Assembly: GCF_965200585.1 (NCBI RefSeq)
Contig: NZ_OZ241361.1
Reading direction: 5' to 3' (one strand)
From: Bacterioplanoides sp965200585
GTDB taxonomy: Bacteria; Pseudomonadota; Gammaproteobacteria; Pseudomonadales; Oceanobacteraceae
Length of the DNA stretch: 64,000 nt
The notes beneath the pieces were generated by a model, which saw only the letters and a list, made by a program, of their open reading frames with translations, made no database searches and was not told the origin of the DNA. Positions 41,796 through 50,851 of the stretch are shown piece after piece. The position numbers were made by a program, and so were the translations under genes. Within the stretch, counting starts at the first letter, position 1, and each line of letters opens with the position of its first letter.

Positions 41796-42611
41796 TTAAA
41801 ACACATATGCAGCAGCCAGACCAAAGGTCAGGTTGCTGTTTTGTCTTACCAGCGGGCTATCCGAAAAAGTAGCATCTCTGATATCCGAGTAACCAACAAA
41901 CCCGGCAATCAGATAACTATCCCATAACAGCGCGGTACTGTAGTTAATGCTATAACCACCGTAACCTGCATTAGCGCTATAGGCTTCACGTTCTGCGGTT
42001 TCAAATTCCCGCTCCACACCGTAAAAATACTCATGATACGCCTGGCTGGCTGACCGCATAACCAGGCTCAGCTGCGGTCTGACTGCTACCGAATTAATCG
42101 AATAAATTCGCCGCCAACGCAGCGTAGGATTAAACGTCATGCCACGTAATGTAATGGAACTGAAGTCGGTGCTGGCGGCTGAACGTAATGGCAGCATCAG
42201 AAAAAGTGCGTTATCACTGTTACGATCACCGCGAAAATAATAATGCAGCGCCGGGCCGGCTTCGCCCACAAAGTCGAGATCATCCATGCCCTCACGTGCC
42301 TCGTTATCGTCACTCTTAACCCGGACGGCACCACCGAAACTCAATTCCAACGACCAGTTACCAGAACGCCATAAGTTCCCCTGTACAGCATTACGATCAA
42401 CACTGAAATTTTCACTGCGGTACCGGAGATAAGGAAAAGGTAAGACATAGTCTTCGGCTTCATCACTGCCGATATAGTCGGGTACATGGGCGTAGCCGAT
42501 GCCAATACCAGCCTCCAGTTCGGCACTGGCCGCTGTGCTGGCAGACAGTATGCTGATCAACAATATCCAGACAGCGATCAGAGAGCAGTAATACTTGGAT
42601 GTGATGGGCAT
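41796..42611 (-). CDS. MipA/OmpV family outer-membrane protein
   Basis: Beta-barrel-type protein of 271 residues. A signal peptide (ending near ASTAASA) is followed by the family opening EAGIGIGYAHVPDYIGSDEA and PFPYLRYRSENF. The C-terminus ends in Phe (GLAAAYVF), as expected for outer-membrane insertion. MipA-like proteins scaffold murein enzymes; OmpV-like ones are porin-like, and context does not decide. It starts 19 bp after the lodB-like stop. Its last 37 coding bases resemble the terminator at 39411. Confidence 0.86.
   Translation of the reverse strand: MPITSKYYCSLIAVWILLISILSASTAASAELEAGIGIGYAHVPDYIGSDEAEDYVLPFPYLRYRSENFSVDRNAVQGNLWRSGNWSLELSFGGAVRVKSDDNEAREGMDDLDFVGEAGPALHYYFRGDRNSDNALFLMLPLRSAASTDFSSITLRGMTFNPTLRWRRIYSINSVAVRPQLSLVMRSASQAYHEYFYGVEREFETAEREAYSANAGYGGYSINYSTALLWDSYLIAGFVGYSDIRDATFSDSPLVRQNSNLTFGLAAAYVF
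41809..41845 (+). repeat. direct-repeat copy B, possible terminator of the chemoreceptor gene within the mipA-like coding end
   Basis: 33 of 37 bases match 39411-39447. On the plus strand CAGCAGCC can pair with GGTTGCTG (one G-U pair) before TTTT, so it may end the transcript of the chemoreceptor gene, whose stop is 41 bp upstream. On the minus strand it encodes the residues around NLTFGLAAA. Confidence 0.6.
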
Positions 42612-42629
42612 ACGTTCAGACCTTTCGAA

Positions 42630-43967
42630 TTAATATGAGGCGCTGATCACACCTCCCTGCAATAACTGTTGTAGTGCCAGAATAATATTCTGTTCAGACT
42701 CCATCGGGCGTGATTGCTGAAACGTCCGAACCAACTCAACAGCTGACATTTGTGCTTGTTGTTCCAGTGGCGCAATTAATTCTTGCGACCGGCTTTGATC
42801 CAGAAAGGTATCAGGATAACGTTTATTAAACGACGGGATTAATTGCAATGGTTGCTCTGCTGCCAGTTCAATATGCGCCTGCCGCCGTTGCCAGAAGCGA
42901 GACTCAGGCCAGCGATTAACCCGGCGATAATAGTCCCCCCGGGTATTAAAATATTGCTGATATTCAGCAATTAAAGTTTGCCGATACAGATTGAGTTTTT
43001 CCGGTTGCTGACCTTCCAATTGTGCGATGGCTGCCAGTGCACCACGCACACCACTGCCTAAAGCATGGGGAATGCCACTGGACGATAACGGATCATAGGA
43101 TGCCGCAGCATCACCCACCGCCAGCCAATGATCGCCGTAAGGCGTTTTTAAATAAGACGAAAACGCCGGCCAGGATTTAGGACTGGAGAAATTACTCGCA
43201 TTTTTGCTGCGTTGTAATGTCAGTGGCATTTGCGCCAGTGATTGCCACCAATTGTCTTCTTGTGCAAGATTATCCTGGCTGATGGTATCGGCATCGGCCA
43301 TCAACACCATAACCAGTTTATTGTCCGGTAAAATGGCGCTGTACCACCAGCCATATTCACACGCCTCAACCAACACCGAAGCATCGTCAGCGTTTTCAAT
43401 ATCGGAAATCACGGCGACTCCGGTTAACTGATCACACTTAACACGCTGGGCTCCCAGCTTACGGGCAATATTGCTGTTACGGCCGCTGGCATCAATAACA
43501 TAGCTGGCTAATAAACTCTGTTGTTTGTTTTTTAGCTGCCAGTAATCAGCATGACGTTCCAGTTGCTGAACCCGAAAATCAGCAATTAACTCGCCCCCTT
43601 GTCGTTGAAACTGGCGCGACAACATCCGATCAAATGCACGCCGATCAAGCTGCCAGCCAGAGCCGTGCAGCGTGAATAAATAATCGAGAGAATGTGCCTG
43701 TTCGCTTCCCCAGGCGGCATTGCTGGAGTAAGTCTTAAGAGAGTTCATCTGCGAAAATTCAGGCCAGACCTGCAGATAATCGAGCAAGGCTCTGCAGCCC
43801 GGCGATAAACTTTCGCCAATGCGGTGTTGGCTGTAATCATCGGCTTCGAGGACTGCTACTGAAATGCCGCCTTTTTTCAGCAGTGTCAGTCCGGCGGCAC
43901 AACCCGCCGGACCACCACCAATGATGGCAACATCAACCGCAGGAATCGGTGAATGTTCCAACATCAT
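42630..43967 (-). CDS. LodB-like FAD-dependent maturation protein
   Basis: Flavoprotein of 445 residues in the tryptophan-halogenase/NAD(P)-like fold. The N-terminal FAD-binding site is VAIIGGGPAGCAAGLTLL; RIGESLSPGCRALLDYL and the second motif WLAVGDAAASYDPLSSSGIP are typical of LodB-type proteins. In Marinomonas, LodB is needed to form the cysteine tryptophylquinone cofactor of LodA. The gene begins one base after the lodA-like stop, with AAAGGTAAGGG as ribosome site, so the pair is coupled. Confidence 0.88.
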   Translation of the reverse strand: MMLEHSPIPAVDVAIIGGGPAGCAAGLTLLKKGGISVAVLEADDYSQHRIGESLSPGCRALLDYLQVWPEFSQMNSLKTYSSNAAWGSEQAHSLDYLFTLHGSGWQLDRRAFDRMLSRQFQRQGGELIADFRVQQLERHADYWQLKNKQQSLLASYVIDASGRNSNIARKLGAQRVKCDQLTGVAVISDIENADDASVLVEACEYGWWYSAILPDNKLVMVLMADADTISQDNLAQEDNWWQSLAQMPLTLQRSKNASNFSSPKSWPAFSSYLKTPYGDHWLAVGDAAASYDPLSSSGIPHALGSGVRGALAAIAQLEGQQPEKLNLYRQTLIAEYQQYFNTRGDYYRRVNRWPESRFWQRRQAHIELAAEQPLQLIPSFNKRYPDTFLDQSRSQELIAPLEQQAQMSAVELVRTFQQSRPMESEQNIILALQQLLQGGVISASY

Positions 43968-43968
43968 T

Positions 43969-46020
43969 TCAGCCCTTACCTTTCATCGTGTTCTGATTCA
44001 TCCACGCCTGACCGAGGCTGACGGTATTGCGTTCTTTTTCTACAAAGTACGGATAACTCTGGGTACCTTCATTCACAATAAAGCCCAACATGCCCCAGTA
44101 TTGAATAATCTGTTCAGCATCTTCAACACCACGATGGTAAGGAACCCGCTGACCGGCTGGAATAACGGTCTGACCGTCGATATTCGACAACATGGCATCA
44201 ATAACCTGATCGCCGGGTTCAAGGCTACCTGCAACCACATGCATCGGGCTTTGTGGTGGCCACCAATAAACGTAATAAGCCGGTGGCACTTCGATACCAG
44301 TGCCATCGGCTAATTGATTTACCAGTGGATTGGTAATATTCGGCGTTTGCACGGTACATTCGTTAAAGTCGGCCTGCCACGGAATCGCCATTCGTTTGGT
44401 CAAATCACCGGGTTCACAACCCTGGCCATCTGCTTCGTTGGCGGTCGTACTTAAACCATTTTTTGAGTAGTAGGTCGCCAGTGCCTGGTTATCTCCCATA
44501 AAATGCGCCATCCGCAAATGCAGTGGTGCATCGTAGATATTTTTACTGCGCACAATCCAGGTGGTTTCAATTCCAGGGGAGAAAGGTGCGCCGACACAAT
44601 TGCCAATACTGGCCTGGTCCAACTGCTCCGCCGTCACTGGAGCATCTTCTGGCAGCTGCTCTGGTGGGGTGTTGTTAAAGCGGCCGATAGCCCATTGGTA
44701 CAATAAAAAATATTGAGTTGGGCTGAGAGTTTCAAATTTATAAATGGGTCCGGTATTGGTTACCGAATTATCTCCGGAGTTCAGTGGCATTAATGGCGCC
44801 CCCAGCTCAGAGAACATTTCGTTCGGGCCGTTTTCAATTTGCTTGTGCCATTCAAAATAGTCTTCTGCCGGCAGTGGTACGCGGAATAAATTAAAATACT
44901 CCATGCGGTTATTATTATTTTCCGGGCTGTTATCACGTACATCGAATCCAGGACGTGAAAAATCATTCAGGTAAGGCACGTCAGCAACCCAGCGATAAGC
45001 ACCAAGGCGATCCATAATCGGCTTAATATCTCGCTCAAAATTCGCTTCGTAATCACGGTTAAAGCCGTTCAGTGGCGTATAAGGCTGGTGTTGACCAGGG
45101 TGTTTTCTCGATGGCAACAGGCCCCAACTTGGGTCAGCTGGAGGATACTGACTGGCATCGAATATTTCCGGATAAGCGCCCATTTTACGCACTGCTACAT
45201 CGTGCATTGTGTCAGCCAGAGTGGTGATATTAACCAGCTCCGGGGCGTATTTCGGGCTGCCAATTAACAGCCAGGCAGGCGTACAATCAATGGTGCTGCC
45301 ATCCAGCAGGTGGATTGTGGCAGTGACATAACCGTCAGCGATATCGTCCCAATATCCCGGAGCACCACGGAAGGAATCAATTTGTGCTTCGCCGGTCACC
45401 TGCCCAAGACCACCCAAAGCAATCAGGTTGCCCTGATCGTCCATACGCAGTTCACCCAGCGTATCAATTTGTCCACCACCGGCACCGACTGGCGGAAATG
45501 ATCCGTAAGTGTAATTTTCCGGAATGTTATAGCGAGAAAAAGAAGAGCGTTCACCGGGTTGCTCAACGGAACGTGGGCCCGGATCGATCATCAGCTTTTT
45601 ACGATCCGTGGCATCGGTTACATCCGAATTATTAACCGGGATATGCTGATTGCGATAACTGTTTTGTTCACCAAAATCCAGATTGCCCTGCAATTCTGAA
45701 AAGGTATACCAAACCGGCTTTTTATTGGCGACATGCGAAGTCCAGACAATTTTTTCAATATCACCGTCCTGTAGTGATATCACCCCCTCTTCTTCTTTCG
45801 TTTCAGAATTAATTTTGAAGATTCTGAATTTGGCAGCCTGGCGCTTTACCCGCCCCTGATTATCTTTATAGCGCGTAATTTTCTCATTAATTACGTTGCC
45901 GTTCTCATCACATTGTATTGGCAAACCACCGATACTTTCAGGTGATAAATAAAACTCGTCTGGGCTATTACCCAAGCGAGCAACGCCAACTTTTGGATGA
46001 ATTTCATATTCGTATGGCAT
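43969..46020 (-). CDS. LodA-like quinoprotein amino-acid oxidase (CTQ cofactor)
   Basis: Protein of 683 residues without signal peptide, starting MPYEYEIHPKVGVARLGNSP, the hallmark of LodA-like proteins. The two residues that would form the cysteine tryptophylquinone are present: Cys475 in SIGNCVGAPFSPGIE and Trp548 in AIPWQADFNE (LodA uses Cys516 and Trp581). Known members oxidise L-lysine, glycine or other amino acids, releasing H2O2 with antibacterial effect. The substrate here is unknown. AGGAG lies seven bases before the ATG at 46020; the longer frame from 46059 is not supported. Confidence 0.9.
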   Translation of the reverse strand: MPYEYEIHPKVGVARLGNSPDEFYLSPESIGGLPIQCDENGNVINEKITRYKDNQGRVKRQAAKFRIFKINSETKEEEGVISLQDGDIEKIVWTSHVANKKPVWYTFSELQGNLDFGEQNSYRNQHIPVNNSDVTDATDRKKLMIDPGPRSVEQPGERSSFSRYNIPENYTYGSFPPVGAGGGQIDTLGELRMDDQGNLIALGGLGQVTGEAQIDSFRGAPGYWDDIADGYVTATIHLLDGSTIDCTPAWLLIGSPKYAPELVNITTLADTMHDVAVRKMGAYPEIFDASQYPPADPSWGLLPSRKHPGQHQPYTPLNGFNRDYEANFERDIKPIMDRLGAYRWVADVPYLNDFSRPGFDVRDNSPENNNNRMEYFNLFRVPLPAEDYFEWHKQIENGPNEMFSELGAPLMPLNSGDNSVTNTGPIYKFETLSPTQYFLLYQWAIGRFNNTPPEQLPEDAPVTAEQLDQASIGNCVGAPFSPGIETTWIVRSKNIYDAPLHLRMAHFMGDNQALATYYSKNGLSTTANEADGQGCEPGDLTKRMAIPWQADFNECTVQTPNITNPLVNQLADGTGIEVPPAYYVYWWPPQSPMHVVAGSLEPGDQVIDAMLSNIDGQTVIPAGQRVPYHRGVEDAEQIIQYWGMLGFIVNEGTQSYPYFVEKERNTVSLGQAWMNQNTMKGKG

Positions 46021-46150
46021 GCTGACTCCTGACTGATCCGTTGAGAGGGAAATCAACACTATCAGGGGGTCAGTGACTTGCTATAACTAACGGCCAGAAT
46101 TCATACCAGAGCGCTATTTAAAATCGCGACAACAATTCAGGCTTCCTATG

Positions 46151-48058
46151 TTACTCCGCTTCCTCTAGCTGCTCGGTGAGCTCCATCCACGCCATTTCAA
46201 TCTCTTCCAACTGAGATTTCACATCGCCCTGCTGAGTTAACAGCTGTTGCAGTTCGTCTTTACGAGCATCGGAATATAAGTCGGTGTCTGACATTTTTTC
46301 TTCGATGGTATCCAACTGCGATTGCAGTTTTTCCATCTGTTTTTCTGCCGCCTGCTGTTTTTTTCGCAGCGGAGCTAAGCGTTGGCGGCGTTCAGCTTCC
46401 AGACGTTTTTGTTCTTTACGATCAACTTTAACTTCGGCCGGTTTTGTTGCTTCTGACGGATCAGCGACTTCGTTAGCTAATGCTTCACGCTGTTGTAAGT
46501 ACTGGTGGTAATCGTCCAGGTCGCCATCAAATTCTTGTACCTTGCCATGATCCACCAGCCAATATTCATCAACCGTGGCTTTTAATAAATGACGATCGTG
46601 ACTAACGATTAAAATCGCACCTTCAAAATTTTGCAGCGCCACCGTTAACGCTTCGCGCATCTCGATATCCAGATGGTTGGTAGGCTCATCGAGAATTAAT
46701 AAGTTCGGTTTTTCCCAGGCCACACAAGCCAAGGCTAAACGCGCTTTTTCACCACCGGAAAACGGTTCAATCACTTCCAGTGCTTTATCACCGTGGAAAC
46801 CAAAACCACCGAGGAAGTTGCGGATTTCCTGCTCCGATGCTTGCGGCTTTAAGCGTTGCAGAATCAGTGCGCCCGAGGCTTTAACATCGAGAGATTCCAG
46901 CTGATGCTGAGCGAAATAACCCAAACGCAGATGTTCACCTTCGCTGCGTTCGCCATTCAGCATCTCAATGTCTCGGCACAGAGTTTTCAGCAGCGTTGAT
47001 TTGCCAGCACCGTTAGGCCCTAACAAACCTATACGATGACCCGGCACTAAAGAGACTTTGACCTGCGGCAGAATAATATTGTCATCAGTGCCCTCTGCTT
47101 TATAACCCAGATCGGCATGATCAATCGCCAGCAACGGCGACGACATTTTTTCATAACAGGGAAATTCAAACCGGAACGGCGAATCCACATGGGCTGGAGC
47201 AATCAGCTCCATACGTTGTAATTCTTTCAGGCGGCTTTGTGCTTGTTTGGCTTTACTGGCCTTGGCTTTAAAACGCGTAACAAAGGCCTCGATTTCTTTC
47301 ACCCGGGTTTGCTGCTTTTCGTACACGGTTTGTTGCTGCGCCAGCTTCTCAGCGCGAATACGTTCGTAAGCGGAATAATTACCCGGATACACCACCAACT
47401 GCTGTTGATAAAGGTGCACGATATGATCGGCTACACCGTCGATAAAATCACGGTCGTGGGAGATAAATAACAGGGTGCCGGGATAATTCTTCAGCCACTG
47501 CTCTAACCACAGCGTTGCTTCTAAATCCAAATGGTTGGTGGGCTCATCGAGTAATAATAAATCGGATGGCATCATCAGTGCCTGAGCCAGATTAAGACGA
47601 ATCCGCCAGCCACCGGAGAAATCCTGCACCGGGCGCTTTAAATCATCCTGCGAAAAGCCTAAGCCGTGCAACAACTGCTCAGCCTTAACTGGCACCTCGT
47701 AGCCTTTGTGCTGATCCATCTGATCCAGCCAGTGTGCCAGATCGTTATCGTCTTTGGCTTTACTGATACCCGCTTCGATACGACGGTATTCGCTATCCCC
47801 ATCCATGGCATAGTCCAACGCTGAACGCTCACTGGCTTCCACTTCCTGACGCATATGAGCAATACGCCACTTCGATGGAATATACAGCTCACCGGCATCG
47901 ACTTGCAGTTCACCGTTCAGTAGTGCAAACAAGCTGGACTTTCCGGCGCCGTTGGGACCAATCAATGCCAGTTTCTGACCGTCGTGCACCCGTAAATCGG
48001 CGTGCTGTAATAACGGTTGAGTACCGCGCTGAAGAGAAACCTGATTAAATTCAATCAT
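46151..48058 (-). CDS. ABC-F family ATPase (YheS-like)
   Basis: Cytosolic protein of 635 residues with two ATPase domains and no membrane part. Walker A motifs are LIGPNGAGKSSLFALL and LLGPNGAGKSTLLKTL. Signatures are DFSGGWRIRLNLAQ and PFSGGEKARLALA. The interdomain linker and a charged C-terminal coiled coil (about 530-635) are visible. ABC-F proteins rescue or tune translating ribosomes. This one groups by length and linker with YheS. Confidence 0.92.
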   Translation of the reverse strand: MIEFNQVSLQRGTQPLLQHADLRVHDGQKLALIGPNGAGKSSLFALLNGELQVDAGELYIPSKWRIAHMRQEVEASERSALDYAMDGDSEYRRIEAGISKAKDDNDLAHWLDQMDQHKGYEVPVKAEQLLHGLGFSQDDLKRPVQDFSGGWRIRLNLAQALMMPSDLLLLDEPTNHLDLEATLWLEQWLKNYPGTLLFISHDRDFIDGVADHIVHLYQQQLVVYPGNYSAYERIRAEKLAQQQTVYEKQQTRVKEIEAFVTRFKAKASKAKQAQSRLKELQRMELIAPAHVDSPFRFEFPCYEKMSSPLLAIDHADLGYKAEGTDDNIILPQVKVSLVPGHRIGLLGPNGAGKSTLLKTLCRDIEMLNGERSEGEHLRLGYFAQHQLESLDVKASGALILQRLKPQASEQEIRNFLGGFGFHGDKALEVIEPFSGGEKARLALACVAWEKPNLLILDEPTNHLDIEMREALTVALQNFEGAILIVSHDRHLLKATVDEYWLVDHGKVQEFDGDLDDYHQYLQQREALANEVADPSEATKPAEVKVDRKEQKRLEAERRQRLAPLRKKQQAAEKQMEKLQSQLDTIEEKMSDTDLYSDARKDELQQLLTQQGDVKSQLEEIEMAWMELTEQLEEAE

Positions 48059-48101
48059 AAGACGATAAACACACTAACTGGCAAACAGAAGGATAAGATC
48101 A

Positions 48102-48623
48102 ATGGCGGCGCAGTGTGCCACAGAAGTCGATGATAACCCACTGTGGAACTTTGCTTTGCAGTTTTATGCCAGCAAAGACGTACAGGAATTATTACTGACC
48201 TTACAAGATGATTATCAGCAGGATACCTTACTGCTGCTGACAGCGCTGTGGCTGGCGAACGAAGGACAAAGCTGGCAACTCACGTCCGAACAGCTTGATG
48301 ATTACCATCAGTGGCGAGCCAATGTGATCTGGTCATTACGCGCTGCCCGCAAGGCCATCGCTAAAGACAATACCTCACCGGAGCAGCTGACCTTGCGCCA
48401 GCAGATTCAGAAGGACGAGATCCGTGCCGAGCAGATTGCGTTGCATCAATTGTATTCCTTACACAGCGAATCAAAGCACAAGGCCAACCATGCGCAACTG
48501 GCGTATAAGAATCTGATGATCCAGGCGGAGCTGGCAGAAGCGACATTAATAAAAGCAGACATAAAAAAAGAGGCCCTGGGGCCTCTTTTTCAGCAACTGG
48601 CGGACTTATTAGTCAGCCAGTAG
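48102..48623 (+). CDS. TIGR02444 family protein
   Basis: Uncharacterised protein of 173 residues, mainly helical, matching the TIGR02444 family located beside the ABC-F and algP genes in pseudomonads. Recognisable stretches are NPLWNFALQFYASKDVQELL, DTLLLLTALWLANEGQSW and WRANVIWSLRAARKAIAK. Near its C-terminus the coding sequence (KKEALGPLF) passes through a terminator hairpin that serves the opposing AlgP-like gene. It is divergent from the ABC-F gene. Confidence 0.82.
   Translation: MAAQCATEVDDNPLWNFALQFYASKDVQELLLTLQDDYQQDTLLLLTALWLANEGQSWQLTSEQLDDYHQWRANVIWSLRAARKAIAKDNTSPEQLTLRQQIQKDEIRAEQIALHQLYSLHSESKHKANHAQLAYKNLMIQAELAEATLIKADIKKEALGPLFQQLADLLVSQ
48565..48590. terminator. bidirectional terminator hairpin inside the TIGR02444 coding end
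   Basis: AAAAAGAGGCC (48565-48575) pairs perfectly with GGCCTCTTTTT (48580-48590) around CTGG. It is 50 bases past the AlgP-like gene stop on the minus strand, so it can end that transcript. On the plus strand it would act before the TIGR02444 stop codon. Confidence 0.85.
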
Positions 48624-48639
48624 ATCGTTCCTGTCTTGC

Positions 48640-49857
48640 TTAGTTAGCACCAAACAAGCTGGACGTTTCACCTGGAGCGGTTTCTTGCGCTGATTTTTCT
48701 TCGGCTGGCTTCTCTTCAGTTTGTGGAGCAGCAGGCTCAATAGCTGGTACTTCTGCTTTTACTTCTTCAACAGCTGGAGCTGGTACTTCTGCTTTTACTT
48801 CTTCAACAGCTGGAGCCGGTGCTTCAGTTTTTGCTTCTACAGGAGCTTCAACCACTGGCGCTTCTGTTTTAGGAGTTTCCACTTTGGGCGCTTCAACTTT
48901 TGCTGCTTCAACCACTGGCGCATCAACGACTTTGGTTTCTTCAACGACCGCAGGAGCAGCAACCGCTTTAGGTGCAGCTTCTTTCTTAGGAGCTAGCTTC
49001 TTAGCCGGTGCTTTTTTAGCAGCAGGTTTCTTAACAGCAGTCTTCTTAGCGACAGGCTTTTTCGCCGGAGCTTTCGTCTCAGCTACTTTTTTCTCAGCTG
49101 CTTTAGCAGGTGTTTTCTTAGCAACTGTTTTTTTGGCCGGAGCTTTTTTCGCTGCTGGTTTAGTTGCGGCTTTCTTAGCTGGCGCTTTCTTGTCAGCGGC
49201 TTTAGCTGGTGCTTTTTTAGCGGCTACTTTGGTTGCCGTTTTGGTTGCTGCTTTCTTAGCTGCTGGTTTTGCTTTTTCAGCGACAGGCTTGGCTACCGCT
49301 TTTTTAGCCGGAGCTTTCTTAGCAACGGCTTTTTCAGTTTTTTCCTGTTCTTTCTCGAATTTAGCAACCAGTTTAGCCAAGGCCGTGCGTTGCTTATCCG
49401 CTGCTTTTAATGCTTTCAGAGAGGCTTTGCTGTCTGCCAGAACGTCACGTGCGGCGGCTTTTTCTTCCTTGGCAACTTCCAGCTTGGCTTTGGCATTATC
49501 CAGCTGACGCAGAGAAGCCGGGGTTTTCTTCAGCTTCACTTTGGCCGCTACTTTGTTTTTGGCTTCCATCGCCTTAGCCGCTTTGGTGTTAGCGCGTTCC
49601 TGAGCGGTTCCGGCTTTAACAACGGCTTTTTCTGCATCCGTCAGTTCTTTTGCCTGAGCCTTCTCCAGTTTTACCTGCAGTGCTGCAATATCTTTTTGCA
49701 GCTGCTGAACAGCACTTAATACAACGCGCTTAGCGGCTGGCTTTTTCGCCGCTACCTTTTTGGCAGGTGCTTTTTTAGCAACCGTTTTTGCAGCGGTTTT
49801 ACGAACCGGTGCTTTCTTTGCGGCTGTTTTTTTCGCAGGTGCTTTACGTGCAGGCAT
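48640..49857 (-). CDS. AlgP-like Lys/Ala/Pro-rich histone-like protein
   Basis: Protein of 405 residues with three zones. An N-terminal Lys/Ala stretch of PAKK-type repeats (about 1-45) comes first. A helical, coiled-coil region (about 48-150; AVQQLQKDIAALQVKLEKAQ) follows. Then comes a long histone H1-like array of KKAPAKKA-type repeats, and finally an acidic Val/Glu/Pro/Ala tail with exact 12-residue repeats. AlgP of Pseudomonas has the same position and composition and was linked to alginate gene control. The start at 49857 (MPARKAPAKKTAAK) has GAGGA upstream; 49893 is less likely. Confidence 0.85.
   Translation of the reverse strand: MPARKAPAKKTAAKKAPVRKTAAKTVAKKAPAKKVAAKKPAAKRVVLSAVQQLQKDIAALQVKLEKAQAKELTDAEKAVVKAGTAQERANTKAAKAMEAKNKVAAKVKLKKTPASLRQLDNAKAKLEVAKEEKAAARDVLADSKASLKALKAADKQRTALAKLVAKFEKEQEKTEKAVAKKAPAKKAVAKPVAEKAKPAAKKAATKTATKVAAKKAPAKAADKKAPAKKAATKPAAKKAPAKKTVAKKTPAKAAEKKVAETKAPAKKPVAKKTAVKKPAAKKAPAKKLAPKKEAAPKAVAAPAVVEETKVVDAPVVEAAKVEAPKVETPKTEAPVVEAPVEAKTEAPAPAVEEVKAEVPAPAVEEVKAEVPAIEPAAPQTEEKPAEEKSAQETAPGETSSLFGAN
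48748..48819. repeat. 36-bp tandem repeat within the AlgP-like gene
   Basis: Two adjacent 36-bp units (48748-48783 and 48784-48819), differing by about one base, encode two copies of the acidic PAPAVEEVKAEV unit. Such repeats can change copy number by slippage. Confidence 0.85.
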
Positions 49858-49934
49858 GGAATTATCCTCAGAAACAGAATCAGGTAGCGGCATTATACGA
49901 ATTGGGAAAAATTCATCTATGTCTTTTGACGAAT

Positions 49935-50783
49935 TTAGCGGCTGGCTTGTTGGGATTGTCGTAATTCACCAATGGTTTGATCCAGCCAGTCCACCAGCGG
50001 CTGCCATTCAGCCACATCTTTTTTGTCTTTCTGATCAAAATCGACGATACCCAAACCATGTTCGCTGGCACGGACATAAAACTGAGTATCGCGCAACGCG
50101 GTGATAAAGGGGATCTGCAAGCTGTTTAAAAACTTTTCCAGCTTGGCATAAATTAAGGTGTTTTTGCGCACCCGGTTAGCAATCACGGCAATGGGCTTGG
50201 GGTTCATCCGGTAAGAACGCGACAACAACACATCACGGATAAAACCGGTTGCCGCACGGATATCAATCGCCGAAGGAATAACCGGAATTAAAATGGTATC
50301 CGATTGCTGAATCAAATCTGATAACACATTGCCGGATAATCCAGCCGGTGTATCAATCACCACCCGGGAGGTATTGGCCGGCACACGTAACGCCCAGCTT
50401 TTGGTCGACGTTTGTGGCGCGTGTTTCTGATAGGCTGCCACGCCGGTGATGGTTGGCAAATGCACATCCCGCGCCGCCAACCAATCCATCGACGAACCCT
50501 GAGGGTCATAATCAATCAGGGCCGTTAGTTCTCCACCATGAGCAAAGTGACTGGCAACATTGGTGGCCAGTGTGGTTTTGCCACACCCACCTTTGGCGTT
50601 GGCAATCATTACCCGCACCGGTGCCGTCATCCCGATCACCCGGGCGTGCGGGCGAAACGGATTCGGCTTTGCGGTATCTGAATTATTGTTTGATGTATCG
50701 TCGCTCACTGGTCTTCCGTTTTTTTGTGTGTCCGTTCGCTGGTTACGTAATATCCACAGCTTAGCCCATAACTCTTCGGGCAT
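49935..50783 (-). CDS. ParA/Soj-family ATPase
   Basis: Protein of 282 residues. After an Asn/Thr-rich N-terminal region of about 55 residues, the deviant Walker A motif reads MIANAKGGCGKTTLATNVAS. Later motifs are LIDYDPQGSSMDWL and VVIDTPAGLSGN. No parB partner adjoins it, so it is an orphan that may position another complex. The start at 50783 (MPEELWAKLW) is chosen because AGGAAGG directly precedes it. Starts at 50807 and a shorter one at MTAPVRVMIA are alternatives. Confidence 0.87.
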   Translation of the reverse strand: MPEELWAKLWILRNQRTDTQKNGRPVSDDTSNNNSDTAKPNPFRPHARVIGMTAPVRVMIANAKGGCGKTTLATNVASHFAHGGELTALIDYDPQGSSMDWLAARDVHLPTITGVAAYQKHAPQTSTKSWALRVPANTSRVVIDTPAGLSGNVLSDLIQQSDTILIPVIPSAIDIRAATGFIRDVLLSRSYRMNPKPIAVIANRVRKNTLIYAKLEKFLNSLQIPFITALRDTQFYVRASEHGLGIVDFDQKDKKDVAEWQPLVDWLDQTIGELRQSQQASR

Positions 50784-50851
50784 TACACCTTCCTGTAAGT
50801 AAAGCATAAGGTATACTGAAACGCTGAGAAACAGTCTTCAAGGAATGAAAA

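Noticed and set aside
48748..48819. short tandem repeats as a possible CRISPR array
   Set aside because: The units are contiguous without spacers and encode a protein repeat.
48884..49507. 207-codon Ala/Phe/Leu-rich frame opposite the AlgP-like gene
   Set aside because: Its composition is the mirror of the Lys/Ala repeats on the other strand.
49935..50783. ParA as a plasmid partition locus
   Set aside because: There is no ParB, parS array or replication gene, and the surroundings are conserved chromosomal genes.
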